A stretch of DNA of 38,031 bases. Origin: Gilliamella sp. wkB108 (GTDB taxonomy: Bacteria; Pseudomonadota; Gammaproteobacteria; Enterobacterales; Orbaceae). The stretch spans positions 1-38,031 of the forward strand of contig NZ_LZGM01000031.1 of the NCBI RefSeq assembly GCF_001690195.1, given 5' to 3'. The first letter of the stretch is position 1, and each line of letters starts with the position of its first letter. The notes under the pieces are model-generated. The model worked only from the letters and a program-made list of their open reading frames with translations. It did no database searches and was not told where the DNA came from. Shown piece by piece: positions 1-9,401 of the stretch. The position numbers and the translations under genes are program-made.

Positions 1-263
1 TGTTTTATTGTTTTTTTTTGATATTTTTTATCAAAAAATAATTTTATTATATTATTCAATTAGTTATTTTTAATAATTTAAATGATAATCGTTATCGCTC
101 ATACAAAATAACTTATTGAAATACATTATTATTTTTATTAAGTGTTTAATTGTTAAGCTGGTGAAATACTACTCTATTTGTTTATAAAAAGATACAATGA
201 AATGAGTAAGTTACAAATTTAGATCTTTTTTTAAAATTTCTGTCATTTTACAGTTTTGCCTTA
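1..263. other. Intergenic region downstream of purF
   Basis: This very AT-rich stretch lies beyond the purF stop codon. I see no open reading frame with a ribosome binding site and no convincing terminator. Its one recognisable element is a Fur-box-like palindrome at 78-96, listed separately. If the gene to the left of the window is on the minus strand, this stretch would hold its promoter. Confidence 0.5.
78..96. promoter_or_regulatory. Possible Fur box
   Basis: GATAATCGTTATC at 84-96 is an inverted repeat (GATAA, TCG, TTATC) matching the right-hand part of the Fur consensus with one change. The left arm is poor. Fur represses iron-uptake genes when iron is plentiful. The regulated gene would lie outside the window to the left. 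This is a motif match only. Confidence 0.3.
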
Positions 264-1781
264 TCACTGACCTTCATTGTAAATCTCCAGGTTTTCAGAC
301 TCTTTATTAAATAGTGATCTTTTATTATCGCTTCGTTGCTGTTTTAATATAGACAGATAAGTATCATCCACATCTTCAGTGATATATTTACCGTCGAAGA
401 CTGAGCATTCTAAATGTTTAATATTTGGATTTTGTTCTGTGATCGAATCGATTAAGTCGGTTAGATCTTGAAAAATAACCTTGTCAGCGCCTATGTCTTT
501 AGCTATTTCTGCTACGGTACGGTTATAAGCAATTAACTCACTAGCAACAGGCATATCTATGCCATATACATTCGGATGTCTAATTTCTGGGGCGGCTGAT
601 GCCAAATAAACTTTTTTTGCACCTACTGAGCGTACCATTTCCAGAATTTTTTGTGATGTGGTTCCTCGTACAATCGAATCATCGACTAACAGAACATTTT
701 TCCCCTCAAACTCTATGCGATTTGCGTTAAGTTTGCGTCTGACAGATAATTTTCGAGTCATTTGTCCTGGCATAATAAATGTCCGGCCAATATAGCGATT
801 TTTAACAAAGCCTTGCCTGTAAGGCTTATTTAAGATGCGTGCAATTTCAAGTGCTGCATCACATGATGTTTCGGGAATGGGAATAACAACATCAATGTCT
901 GTATCAGACCATTCTCTGGCTATTTTCTTACCTAGTTTTTGCCCCATTAAGATTCGAGATTGGTAAACAGATACGCCATTCATCATTGAGTCAGGTCTTG
1001 CAAAATAAACATATTCAAAAATACAAGGATAATATTGAGGATTATCTGCACACTGTTGAGAATATAGCTGACCATCTTGGGTTATGTAGATCGCTTCACC
1101 TGGCATAACATCGCGCATAAATTCAAAATCAAGAATATCTAATGCTACACTTTCTGAGGCTACCATATATTCTACTTGTTGATCTTCAAGTATACGCTTA
1201 CCTATCACTAAAGGACGAATACCATAAGGATCACGAAAAGCAACAAGTCCATGTCCTATAATCATTGCTACACAAGCATAGGCGCCTTTAATAATTTTAT
1301 GTACCTGATGTATTGCGGTAAAAATATTATCGGCAGAGAGTGGGTAAGTTGGAAATTTATCAAGTTCACTGGCAAAAATATTCAGTAATACTTCTGAGTC
1401 AGAGTTAGTATTGATATGACGCCTTGCCAGCTCAAAGACTTTGTTACGTAGTTCATTAGCATTGGTTAAGTTGCCATTATGAGCAAGAGCAATTCCATAA
1501 GGAGAGTTAACATAAAAAGGTTGTGCTTCAGAAGGGCTTGAGCTTCCAGCGGTTGGATATCGGACATGCCCTATTCCTAAATTGCCTTGTAAGCGTTGCA
1601 TATGCTGTTCTTGAAAAACATCTTTCACTAAACCATTTGCTTTACGTAAACGAAAACGGTTTTGTTCATCAATGGTTACAATGCCTGCTGCATCTTGCCC
1701 TCGATGCTGTAAAACAGTTAAAGCATCATAAATAGATTGATTAACAGTACTTTTTCCTACAATACCAACAACACCACACAT
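264..1781 (-). CDS. purF: Amidophosphoribosyltransferase PurF
   Basis: PurF catalyses the first committed step of de novo purine synthesis: PRPP plus glutamine gives phosphoribosylamine. The protein is 505 residues, the usual length. It starts MCGVVG, so Cys2 becomes the N-terminal nucleophile of the class II glutaminase domain once Met1 is removed. The glutaminase part covers about residues 2-230 and the phosphoribosyltransferase part about 260-470. The PRPP loop [14 protein letters not shown] is intact. It follows cvpA by 18 nt on the same strand, as in the enteric cvpA-purF unit. I looked for a PurR operator upstream of cvpA and found none. Identification is very secure. Confidence 0.98.
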   Translation of the reverse strand: MCGVVGIVGKSTVNQSIYDALTVLQHRGQDAAGIVTIDEQNRFRLRKANGLVKDVFQEQHMQRLQGNLGIGHVRYPTAGSSSPSEAQPFYVNSPYGIALAHNGNLTNANELRNKVFELARRHINTNSDSEVLLNIFASELDKFPTYPLSADNIFTAIHQVHKIIKGAYACVAMIIGHGLVAFRDPYGIRPLVIGKRILEDQQVEYMVASESVALDILDFEFMRDVMPGEAIYITQDGQLYSQQCADNPQYYPCIFEYVYFARPDSMMNGVSVYQSRILMGQKLGKKIAREWSDTDIDVVIPIPETSCDAALEIARILNKPYRQGFVKNRYIGRTFIMPGQMTRKLSVRRKLNANRIEFEGKNVLLVDDSIVRGTTSQKILEMVRSVGAKKVYLASAAPEIRHPNVYGIDMPVASELIAYNRTVAEIAKDIGADKVIFQDLTDLIDSITEQNPNIKHLECSVFDGKYITEDVDDTYLSILKQQRSDNKRSLFNKESENLEIYNEGQ

Positions 1782-1799
1782 ACAATGGTTACCTCATGC

Positions 1800-2285
1800 T
1801 TATTGTGCTAAAAATGAAGATGAATTTTGTATATAATCAAAAAACCAACGAATGATAAAATGAAAATGAGGGATAAGTTCTGATTGAGTCCAGTACGGAG
1901 ATTGTGATAACGGTGTGAAGGTATCGACAAAAAACAGCACTGCAGCTACGATTAAAATCCCACGTAATACACCAAAACAGATACCTAATACACGATCGGT
2001 ACCGGATAATCCAGTTTTTTGAACTAGCTCACCAATGATGTAAGAAACCACTGCACAAACCAGTAAAGTTGCGATAAAAAGAATAACAATTGCAACGGCG
2101 GTACGGACTAAATCGCTATCAAAATAGGTTAAATAACCTGTAACATAAAAATAAAACCGACTTGCTATAAAAAAAGCAAGTATCCAACTAATAAGTGATA
2201 ATGCTTCTCTGACAAAACCTCTGACAATACTGATCAGTGCAGAAAAAACAATGACAGCGATAATAGTAAAATCAACCCAATTCAT
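1800..2285 (-). CDS. cvpA: CvpA family inner-membrane protein
   Basis: A 161-residue membrane protein with four hydrophobic segments (about residues 5-22, 28-48, 63-86 and 104-123), the CvpA (colicin V production) layout. Its molecular role is not settled. In E. coli it is needed for colicin V export and is cotranscribed with purF. The N-terminal MNWVDFTIIAVIVFSALISI is typical of the family. The gene lies directly upstream of purF. About 145 nt separate it from dedD and probably carry the cvpA-purF promoter. GGTGAG five bases before ATG is an acceptable ribosome binding site. Confidence 0.95.
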   Translation of the reverse strand: MNWVDFTIIAVIVFSALISIVRGFVREALSLISWILAFFIASRFYFYVTGYLTYFDSDLVRTAVAIVILFIATLLVCAVVSYIIGELVQKTGLSGTDRVLGICFGVLRGILIVAAVLFFVDTFTPLSQSPYWTQSELIPHFHFIIRWFFDYIQNSSSFLAQ

Positions 2286-2430
2286 AATAACTCACCAATT
2301 ATGTTAATCATATACTCATCCTGATCATTTAAGTTTTTTCCACAAGCCTAAATAAACAGGAAGAGTGGTTTTATATAACTTTCATCTATGCCGTAATATC
2401 TTGTTTCTACCATTTGGATAGAATCGATTT

Positions 2431-2907
2431 CTAATTGGCAACAATGAAGCCTTTTAATTTTGTTAAATTGTTCAAATTAATAATGACTTGTTCAGCTTGT
2501 TCTTTTTTTGCATACGGACCTACTTGTAATTTAATTAACTGATTAGGCTCTGGATTTTCAGGTATAACAATGACGTTATAATTATTTAATCTCAATAACG
2601 CAACTAGCTCTTCTATTTTTTGTCTATTTTTTAAAGCGGTTAGCTGAATCATGTATGGTTTAGACTCAGGTTCTGTCGGTGTAGGATCAACAGGAATATC
2701 AATAGGTGTCAAAGGATCAGTATAAGGTTCTACTTCAGTAATATTGGGCTGTAAAATAGGTGTAGTTGATGACCGTAAATTTGATTTATCTGTAAGTACC
2801 CATGGTGCTATTAACGCTAAAATAAGTAATAGCGTTGCTAATCCAACCAATCTATTCCTTATTCTATTATTTTGGTTATTGGTAATTTTTTTTTGTTCCT
2901 TGGTCAT
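2431..2907 (-). CDS. dedD: DedD, SPOR-domain cell-division protein
   Basis: A bitopic inner-membrane protein of 158 residues. It has a short basic cytoplasmic N-terminus, one membrane span at about residues 20-38, a Pro/Thr-rich periplasmic linker (about 45-83) and a C-terminal SPOR domain (about 84-158, beginning KPYMIQLTALKN). SPOR domains bind glycan strands lacking stem peptides at the septum, and DedD assists constriction. The start codon overlaps the folC stop by 4 nt (ATGA), implying translational coupling. The gene order accD-folC-dedD-cvpA-purF matches E. coli. The domain is recognised from its sequence pattern and position. Confidence 0.92.
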   Translation of the reverse strand: MTKEQKKITNNQNNRIRNRLVGLATLLLILALIAPWVLTDKSNLRSSTTPILQPNITEVEPYTDPLTPIDIPVDPTPTEPESKPYMIQLTALKNRQKIEELVALLRLNNYNVIVIPENPEPNQLIKLQVGPYAKKEQAEQVIINLNNLTKLKGFIVAN

Positions 2908-4190
2908 AATTGCTTTTGCTCAATACTCCGATTTTGCAACACTTCTGATACGGTATGGAACGAACCACATACAACGATAATATCATCGTGTTTTGCTTCT
3001 TGTTTGGCTCTTTGATAAGCATCTGTAACGGTATCAAAAGTAGTCACATTTATAATGCCATTATCTAATAAATACTGCCTTAATACTTGAGCATTACATC
3101 CTCTTTCACCATACAGTGAAGCACAGTACCAGACATCACCGGTTAAAATAGATAACGTCGTTTTAATATCTTTATCTTTTAACATACCTATAACAAATCG
3201 TACTTTTCCGCTAAAAGATTGTTGCGCTTTTAATTGTTCTAATTGCTGAACTAAATAAGTTGCAGCATGCGGATTATGAGCAACATCAATAACGACAAGT
3301 GGCGAGGTTTGTATTATTTGAAATCGACCAATTAAACTTGATTGCTTTAAACCTTGACTAATTGCATCTTGAGAAACACTAAGTGAGGAATAACTTAAAG
3401 CAGCAAGCGCTGTAGCCGCATTGGCTAATGGTACATTTGGCAAAGGAAGAGGCTGATATAGGTCATTAGTTGAATGAAATTGCCACTGAGTTTCATTCAA
3501 TTTTTGATAAGCCCAATCACGATTGAGTGCATAAAGTGGACAATTTACTGTTTTTGCCACATCCCAAATCGTGGTAGGAATATCCGGCTCACCAACAATA
3601 GCGATACTCTTTGTTTTAAATATACCGGCCTTTTCTCGTCCAATACTTTCACGAGTATTACCTAAATAATCAACATGATCGATAGCAATAGTTGTTATAA
3701 CAGCTATATCTGCATCCACAATATTGGTAGCATCAAGCCTACCACCAAGACCGACTTCCAAAATAACAACATCTAATTTAGCTTGTTTGAACTGATAAAG
3801 GGCGGCTAATGTGGCATATTCGAAATAGGTTAATGATATATCACCTCGTGACTTTTCAATTTCGGTAAATGCCTTTACCGTTTCTAATTCACTTGATTCT
3901 TGATTATTAATACGAACACGTTCAGTAAAGCGTAGTAGATGAGGTGAACTGTACACCCCAACACGTTTTTTAGCAGCGAGCAGAATCATTTCAAGCGTTC
4001 GACACGTGGTACCTTTACCGTTAGTTCCAGCGACAGTAAAGATATAAGGTGCGGGTTGTAACAGATTTAGTCTCTGTGCAACCGTTTTTACGCGCTCTAG
4101 TCCCAACTCTATTGTAGTGGGATGTAGTTGCTCTAAATAACAAAGCCATGTCTTTAAATCAGACATGGCATCTGGTTTTTTATTTTGCAT
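2904..4190 (-). CDS. folC: Dihydrofolate synthase / folylpolyglutamate synthase FolC
   Basis: FolC joins glutamate to dihydropteroate and then extends folate polyglutamate tails, using ATP. The Mur-ligase-type P-loop is VAGTNGKGTT near residue 56. The family motif YFEYATLAALY and the Mg/ATP-binding HVDYLG segment follow, then a glutamate-ligase C-terminal domain. I chose ATG at 4190 (428 residues). An in-frame TTG two codons earlier, at 4196, would abut the accD stop but offers no better ribosome binding site. The gene follows accD within a few bases and overlaps dedD by 4 nt, so the three are probably one transcript. Confidence 0.96.
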   Translation of the reverse strand: MQNKKPDAMSDLKTWLCYLEQLHPTTIELGLERVKTVAQRLNLLQPAPYIFTVAGTNGKGTTCRTLEMILLAAKKRVGVYSSPHLLRFTERVRINNQESSELETVKAFTEIEKSRGDISLTYFEYATLAALYQFKQAKLDVVILEVGLGGRLDATNIVDADIAVITTIAIDHVDYLGNTRESIGREKAGIFKTKSIAIVGEPDIPTTIWDVAKTVNCPLYALNRDWAYQKLNETQWQFHSTNDLYQPLPLPNVPLANAATALAALSYSSLSVSQDAISQGLKQSSLIGRFQIIQTSPLVVIDVAHNPHAATYLVQQLEQLKAQQSFSGKVRFVIGMLKDKDIKTTLSILTGDVWYCASLYGERGCNAQVLRQYLLDNGIINVTTFDTVTDAYQRAKQEAKHDDIIVVCGSFHTVSEVLQNRSIEQKQL

Positions 4191-4196
4191 TGTCAA

Positions 4197-5087
4197 TTAG
4201 ACCGTCTCATCAACAACCATTTCATTAAAAGGATTAGGGAGTTTCATCAATTTAGCCAGCAAACCAGCAATTTTAACGCGCATATCTCTACGATGAATAA
4301 TCATATCAATTGCACCTTTTTCAAGTAAAAACTCACTGCGTTGGAAACCTTCTGGCAACGTTTCCCGAACGGTTTGTTGAATAACTCGAGGACCGGCAAA
4401 ACCAATTAAGGCTTTTGGCTCAGCAATATTGATATCACCAAGCATTGCCAAACTAGCAGATACCCCACCCATAGTTGGATCGGTCATCACAGAAATATAA
4501 GGAAGACCTTCATCTTGCATTTTAGCCAAAATAGCACTGGTTTTTGCCATTTGCATCAATGAAAAGAGTGCTTCTTGCATCCTAGCTCCGCCACTAGTTG
4601 AAAAACAGATTAGCGGACATTTATCAGCTATAGCTTGTTCAGCTGCCCGAACAAACAATGCCCCAACAACCGAAGACATTGAACCACCAATAAATGCAAA
4701 CTCAAACGAAGCAACAACAACCGGAATACCCAGTAGTGTTCCTTTCATTACCACCATCGCTTCTTTTTCGTGAGTCTCTTTTTGCGCGGCAGTTAAACGA
4801 TCTTTATATTTTTTAGTATCTTTAAATTTAAGGATATCTGTTGGCGCTAGATCTGTACCTAATTCAACATCGGAACCTTCATCTAAAAAGCGATACAGTC
4901 GAACACGCGCCGGAATATGCATATGATGATCACATTTAGGGCATACCTCTAAGTTACGATCAAGTTCGGCTTGGTAAATTATTTGTTCACAATTACTACA
5001 TTTTGTCCAAACACCACCTGGAATATTCGCCTTTTTATGGTCAGACGATATATTATTTTTACTTAGAATTTTTTCTATCCAGCTCAT
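4197..5087 (-). CDS. accD: Acetyl-CoA carboxylase carboxyltransferase subunit beta
   Basis: AccD is the beta half of the carboxyltransferase that moves CO2 from biotin to acetyl-CoA, giving malonyl-CoA for fatty-acid synthesis. It is 296 residues. The four-cysteine zinc ribbon is visible at C30, C33, C49 and C52. The crotonase-like core has the oxyanion-hole glycine clusters in [23 protein letters not shown] and [10 protein letters not shown]. Its partner AccA is not in this window. It is the first gene of the accD-folC-dedD run. The 291 nt upstream, shared with the divergent tmaR, probably contain both promoters. Confidence 0.98.
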   Translation of the reverse strand: MSWIEKILSKNNISSDHKKANIPGGVWTKCSNCEQIIYQAELDRNLEVCPKCDHHMHIPARVRLYRFLDEGSDVELGTDLAPTDILKFKDTKKYKDRLTAAQKETHEKEAMVVMKGTLLGIPVVVASFEFAFIGGSMSSVVGALFVRAAEQAIADKCPLICFSTSGGARMQEALFSLMQMAKTSAILAKMQDEGLPYISVMTDPTMGGVSASLAMLGDINIAEPKALIGFAGPRVIQQTVRETLPEGFQRSEFLLEKGAIDMIIHRRDMRVKIAGLLAKLMKLPNPFNEMVVDETV

Positions 5088-5378
5088 TACAGTTCTCTCA
5101 TTCAGGTATTCATCAATTACGAATATCGGGCTATTGTATAATAATTTGCACTAATTCTTAATAGTTATTTTCTTTGTTTATGTAAAAAAGTTTCAGGAAA
5201 ACACTATGTTTCAATATAAAAATAAATCAGCCAATTACCAATAAAAAAGCCTTTTAGCTTAATTAATCATGTAGCAATCTGTTTTAATTATTACTACATA
5301 ATTAATATGATCTTAAAAAATTATTAGTATATAATTATTAACATTCATTTTTCCATTTTTAGAAATAAGGGGTTATAG

Positions 5379-5699
5379 ATGGACAAGGAAAAAACAGCCG
5401 CACCATCATTTCAAGATGTACTAGAATACATTCGTTTATCACGCCGGTTAAATAAACTTAAACGTGAAATCTCGGATAATGAGAAAAAAATCCGTGACAA
5501 TCAAAAACGCGTGTTATTGCTTGAAAATTTAAGTGATTATATCAAACCTGATATGAGTTATGATGAATTACAAGCGATTATAGCTAATATGAAAAGCGAT
5601 TATGATGATCGTGTTGATGATTATATTATTAAAAATGCTGAGATCTCAAAAGAGCGTCGTGAAATCAGCAAAAAAATGCGTACCTATCGATCTAATTAA
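5379..5699 (+). CDS. tmaR: TmaR (YeeX, DUF496) pole-localiser protein
   Basis: A 106-residue, highly charged, mostly helical protein. [38 protein letters not shown] and [19 protein letters not shown] align almost residue for residue with E. coli YeeX/TmaR. In E. coli TmaR clusters at a cell pole and sequesters phosphotransferase Enzyme I (PtsI) there, tuning sugar uptake. The helices should form a coiled coil. AAGGGG about nine bases before ATG is the ribosome binding site. The gene stands alone on the plus strand and ends at a strong bidirectional hairpin terminator. Confidence 0.95.
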   Translation: MDKEKTAAPSFQDVLEYIRLSRRLNKLKREISDNEKKIRDNQKRVLLLENLSDYIKPDMSYDELQAIIANMKSDYDDRVDDYIIKNAEISKERREISKKMRTYRSN

Positions 5700-5713
5700 T
5701 ATACTACGTATAA

Positions 5714-5738
5714 ATAACGCCCGATAAATGGGCGTTAT
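5714..5738. terminator. Bidirectional terminator between tmaR and yciH
   Basis: A perfect 9-bp inverted repeat, ATAACGCCC and GGGCGTTAT, with a 7-nt loop sits between two convergent genes. The flanks are AT-rich rather than a clean run of T, so it is a moderate intrinsic terminator in either direction. Confidence 0.7.
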
Positions 5739-5752
5739 CATAAATTATAAAA

Positions 5753-6073
5753 TCACCCGCCAGCTAATTTAACTTTAAACCCTTTATCTTCAAGTAATGA
5801 TTTTAATAACTCACGTTTATCACCTTGAATCTCAATTGAGCCTTCTTTAACTGAACCACCACAACCACAACGTTTTTTAAGTTCTGCTGCTAATTGAAGT
5901 AATTGGCTATCATCCAAATCAAAACCGGAGATAACGCAAACACCTTTACCTTTTCGTCCCGAAGTTTGCCGTTGAATACGAACTATCCCATCACCTTTTG
6001 GACGAGTTATTGTCGCTTGAGTGGGTTTTATTCGACCTTGCTCGGTCGAATAAACAACTGGATTATCAGACAT
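5753..6073 (-). CDS. yciH: YciH, SUI1/eIF1-like translation factor
   Basis: A 106-residue bacterial homologue of eukaryotic initiation factor eIF1 (SUI1 fold). The conserved core is visible as VRIQRQTSGRKGKGVCVISG, then LAAELKKRCGCGGSVK, and EIQGDKRELLKSLLEDKGF near the end. In E. coli it influences the fidelity of start-site selection but is not essential. It starts 7 nt after the pyrF stop, the same pyrF-yciH pairing seen in enteric bacteria. Confidence 0.95.
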   Translation of the reverse strand: MSDNPVVYSTEQGRIKPTQATITRPKGDGIVRIQRQTSGRKGKGVCVISGFDLDDSQLLQLAAELKKRCGCGGSVKEGSIEIQGDKRELLKSLLEDKGFKVKLAGG

Positions 6074-6080
6074 AATTCAA

Positions 6081-6785
6081 TTAACTCTTATTTAAATCAA
6101 GTGTTGATAAAATTGTTTTTAACGCTTTAGTCGGATCTTCGGCTTGGGTAATTGGCCGTCCGATAACTAAGTAATCAGAGCCAGCCGCTTGAGCGCGTTG
6201 CGGGGTCATAATACGACGTTGATCATCAGGATTTGAACCAACCGGCCTAATGCCTGGTGTAACCAATTTAAAATCACCACCTAAGCGAGTTCTAAAACTC
6301 TGAACTTCTTTAGCGGAACAAACGACACCATCTAAACCACAATTCTTAGCTAAAATTGCTAACCTTGTTGCTTGTTCAAGAGGAGAGACATTAATCCCAA
6401 TTTCATTAAGATCACTTGACTCCATACTTGTTAATACTGTTACAGCAATAAGTAGGGGTGCATCTTTACCATATACATAAAGAGCATCTTTAGCCGCCTT
6501 CATCATGCGTGAACCACCACTGGCATGTACATTTAGCATCCAAACGCCTAAGTCAGCCGCTGCTGTTACCGCTTTTTTAACGGTATTAGGAATATCATGA
6601 AATTTGAGATCTAAAAATACATCAAATCCCTTTTGCATAATCTGTTTAATAAAATCGGGGCCGGCATGAGTAAACAACTCTTTACCAATTTTAAGGCGAC
6701 AATCTTTCGGTTCGACCTTATCAATAAAATTCCATGCTGACTTAACGTCAGCAAAATCAACAGCAACAATAATTGGTGATGACAT
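6081..6785 (-). CDS. pyrF: Orotidine 5'-phosphate decarboxylase PyrF
   Basis: PyrF decarboxylates OMP to UMP, the last step of de novo pyrimidine synthesis. The 234-residue TIM barrel carries the catalytic [11 protein letters not shown] motif (Asp-Lys-Asp network) at about residues 59-69. The phosphate-binding loops are TPGIRP and [10 protein letters not shown]. It belongs to the bacterial type I family. It is followed by yciH and preceded by the O-acetylation genes, which here replace the lapB neighbourhood usual in E. coli. Confidence 0.98.
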   Translation of the reverse strand: MSSPIIVAVDFADVKSAWNFIDKVEPKDCRLKIGKELFTHAGPDFIKQIMQKGFDVFLDLKFHDIPNTVKKAVTAAADLGVWMLNVHASGGSRMMKAAKDALYVYGKDAPLLIAVTVLTSMESSDLNEIGINVSPLEQATRLAILAKNCGLDGVVCSAKEVQSFRTRLGGDFKLVTPGIRPVGSNPDDQRRIMTPQRAQAAGSDYLVIGRPITQAEDPTKALKTILSTLDLNKS

Positions 6786-6820
6786 AACAGATGTGTTCCT
6801 TCTTAATAATAAATTACTAC

Positions 6821-7996
6821 TTATTTTTTTCTAACAAACTCATTTAAATCAGTATAAAAAATTCTGGCACTTTCCTTATAACCTTGCAAAGTTTGATGGA
6901 CTAAATCTGCTCGAGCAAGACCTCGTTGCTTCCATTGTTTAATTGCAAAGTTGCCCCCCATGGCCTGTTGCCAATCCCAGAATAATGTTCTTTCGGTTTT
7001 AGCGACTTGTCTTTGAATATTTTTTATCCGAGAAAACGATTTCGGTGCTTCTTTTTCATTAGCCATCGTATCTGGAGGCGAAATCAATAAAATAGCAGCT
7101 TTTGGTAATGTCTTACGGATTTGACGAATATTGCTCACTAAATTTTTTCGATAAACATTAGCATCTAACGTTTCATCAAAACTTTCATTTGTCCCATATT
7201 CAAGTATCACCAGATCGCTTTGTGAAGAAGCTAACTCTCTAAACCAATTAGGACTCCATTTTTGCCATATTGTCTGTTTAGCGCCATTAGTAGCAATAGC
7301 CGAGACAATTACGCCTGATTTGTTATAACGAGTTAACCAAATACCACCTAATTCAATATCACTTTGACTCTTAATCACTAAAGGCATTTGTGAAACAACA
7401 GAAATTGTCTGCCATACATTATTTTTAGGTATATAGTTAAAATTAATTTTTCGATTATTGTTATCATACAGCCCTAATGATTTAGGCGAATCTTTTAACG
7501 TTTTAAAAGTCAATTTAATTTGCCAATCTTTATTTCTTAGAGCATTAGGAACGATTTCGATTATAGCTGGTGTTCGACTTGGTTTAGCAATAAAACCTCC
7601 CATAGGAAAATCTAAATCACTTAAAGTTCGACTACTTAAAATATTCCAATTGGAGCTTTTCCAACTCACCGCGGTATGGTTCTGCCCTTTTATTGCAGTT
7701 GGTGTTATCCATCCAATACCTGCATTACCATACTTTTGCTGCATTAAAGTTCGAAATTCACCCGTAAAAAAGTCCGCTGCTGTGTGTGAATCACCAAATT
7801 GCGTAATATTAACAACTTGATCGGAATTTTTATTACTTGCTAATGATTTTAAACGGTTAGCAAACTGCTTTGCATTAGGATCACCAAAATCAACCACACC
7901 CGAAATATTAGTCGTGGTCTTGCTCTCTGCGACACTACACCCAACAGTCATCGTCACTGTTAAAACAGCAATAATATACTTTAAAAATCTAATCAC
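6821..7996 (-). CDS. Ape1-like SGNH O-acetylesterase, lipoprotein
   Basis: A 391-residue SGNH-fold hydrolase with a lipoprotein signal peptide: hydrophobic stretch at residues 5-19, lipobox TVGC, Cys20. The nucleophile motif is QFGDSHTA (Ser70). The block III-like motif is LEYGTNES. The C-terminal Asp-x-x-His is DLVH (Asp364, His367). Length and residue spacing match my recollection of Neisseria Ape1, which removes O-acetyl groups from MurNAc in peptidoglycan so that lytic transglycosylases can act. The start overlaps the stop of the upstream SGNH transferase gene by 8 nt, and the MBOAT gene precedes that, matching the Neisseria pacA-pacB-ape1 order. An esterase for another acetylated glycan remains possible. 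Confidence 0.65.
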   Translation of the reverse strand: MIRFLKYIIAVLTVTMTVGCSVAESKTTTNISGVVDFGDPNAKQFANRLKSLASNKNSDQVVNITQFGDSHTAADFFTGEFRTLMQQKYGNAGIGWITPTAIKGQNHTAVSWKSSNWNILSSRTLSDLDFPMGGFIAKPSRTPAIIEIVPNALRNKDWQIKLTFKTLKDSPKSLGLYDNNNRKINFNYIPKNNVWQTISVVSQMPLVIKSQSDIELGGIWLTRYNKSGVIVSAIATNGAKQTIWQKWSPNWFRELASSQSDLVILEYGTNESFDETLDANVYRKNLVSNIRQIRKTLPKAAILLISPPDTMANEKEAPKSFSRIKNIQRQVAKTERTLFWDWQQAMGGNFAIKQWKQRGLARADLVHQTLQGYKESARIFYTDLNEFVRKK

Positions 7997-9383
7997 TATG
8001 GGTATCCTCTAATTTTTTATAAGTGATTTTTTCCATAATGGCCTTTGCCAAAATCTTTTGGCCAGTTGGAGTAAAATGAATCCCATCATCAACCCTTACT
8101 TTTGTTTTTTCCTTCCCAGTTTCAACAAAATTACTGAATTTCTCATAGCTACAACCTAACAAATCATTGGTTGTTAAAAAATGTTGCTGAGCTTTTTCTA
8201 ATTCTGATTTATACAAAAAATTTAAGTAAACCATACCTTCATTTAATTTCGGTTTACGCATACAAGGGGCGGCAAGCCAAAGTACTTGAACATGATGCTC
8301 TTTAGCATTATTTAGTATCGTAGCAATTCGCATACGATACTGCTGTTCCCATAGTTCAGACTTAAATCTTGCGTATTTAGAATATCCTTTTACCGGAAAG
8401 TCCCAAGGATCATTAGGACCTAAAAAAACAACAAGCAATTTAATTGAAGGATCAGCAACTAAATTATCATTAATTGTTTTTGGCCAATCAAAAGCACTAG
8501 GATAAGCAAGCCCTGTGCTTTGTTTACTTAAATCAAGGCTCTCAATTTTATACTGTTTAAATAACATTTTTTTGACATATGGTGCAACACCCTGCATTAA
8601 AGAATCACCGGCAAAAAAGACTTTATCATTATCAGTTAATTGAATTGGGAAAGGGTGATAACTTAACAAAATATCGGTTGTTTTAGTTGGCAATGATTCT
8701 GTTTTTTCTGTGGAAACCACTTTATTCTTATCATGTTTAGCTCTTTGAGTTAATGCTTTTGAATCAATTATTAATGGTTGATTTACCGCTATTTGTTGCT
8801 GCGTATTTGTTTGAGTCTGATTATCTTTGTCTTTTTCAACCGTTTTATTTTTGAAATATAATTTAGCGGGTTTTGATTTACTTTGCTTAATCGTATGTAC
8901 AACTTGTTTTTCTGACTTAGTAAGATCACTATTTTCAGACATAGCGACCGTTTCTTGATTATCTTGTTCTTGATTGGTCTCCTGTTCTAACTTTTGTAAA
9001 GAAGTGTCATCAACAATTAAGGTATCAGATTGTATATTAGCCATAGTATCAGAGTCGGAGTTCGAATCTGAATCAAAGTCAGCATCAGGATCAGAATCAG
9101 CATCAGAATCAGAATTAACATTGGCATGAATAAGATCAAAATGATAAGTCTGTTGCCAATAAATTAATATTGATTTGTAATAAATAACCATTAAGACCGT
9201 AGCTGTCATACATAACAGAATCAATATATAGCGAACAGATAGCGTTTTTTGAGTTAGTTCAGGTAATTGTGTACTTTGATTATCAGATTGCTTTACACCT
9301 TTATTCAAGGAATTATGACGTCTCCGTTTCAAATGATATTGAGTTTTTCTTTTATTTTTTGAAAACGATTTTCTATGTATCAT
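7989..9383 (-). CDS. PatB-like SGNH O-acetyltransferase, membrane-anchored
   Basis: A 464-residue protein with a very basic cytoplasmic N-terminus (residues 1-30), one membrane span (about 51-68), a long low-complexity periplasmic linker (about 85-245) and an SGNH domain. Catalytic motifs are AGDSLMQG (Ser261), FLGPNDPW and DDGIHFTP (Asp433, His436). Such proteins take an acetyl group from an MBOAT partner and place it on a periplasmic glycan, most likely the MurNAc C6 hydroxyl (PatB/PacB role). The linker contains an unusual Asp-Ser repeat at residues 91-112. It follows the MBOAT gene by 18 nt and overlaps the esterase gene. The glycan acceptor is inferred from the cluster. Confidence 0.65.
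   Translation of the reverse strand: MIHRKSFSKNKRKTQYHLKRRRHNSLNKGVKQSDNQSTQLPELTQKTLSVRYILILLCMTATVLMVIYYKSILIYWQQTYHFDLIHANVNSDSDADSDPDADFDSDSNSDSDTMANIQSDTLIVDDTSLQKLEQETNQEQDNQETVAMSENSDLTKSEKQVVHTIKQSKSKPAKLYFKNKTVEKDKDNQTQTNTQQQIAVNQPLIIDSKALTQRAKHDKNKVVSTEKTESLPTKTTDILLSYHPFPIQLTDNDKVFFAGDSLMQGVAPYVKKMLFKQYKIESLDLSKQSTGLAYPSAFDWPKTINDNLVADPSIKLLVVFLGPNDPWDFPVKGYSKYARFKSELWEQQYRMRIATILNNAKEHHVQVLWLAAPCMRKPKLNEGMVYLNFLYKSELEKAQQHFLTTNDLLGCSYEKFSNFVETGKEKTKVRVDDGIHFTPTGQKILAKAIMEKITYKKLEDTHSD
9048..9113 (-). repeat. In-frame hexamer repeats coding an Asp-Ser tract
   Basis: Codons for Ser and Asp alternate over about 22 residues of the O-acetyltransferase linker, with Ala, Pro, Phe and Asn substitutions. 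At DNA level this is an imperfect 6-bp tandem repeat. Gain or loss of units would change linker length without shifting the frame. Confidence 0.8.
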
Positions 9384-9401
9384 AATTATTAAACATCATA
9401 G

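Noticed and set aside
2286-2430. PurR operator upstream of cvpA-purF
   Set aside because: Expected from E. coli, but no sequence close to the ACGCAAACGTTTGCGT consensus is present.
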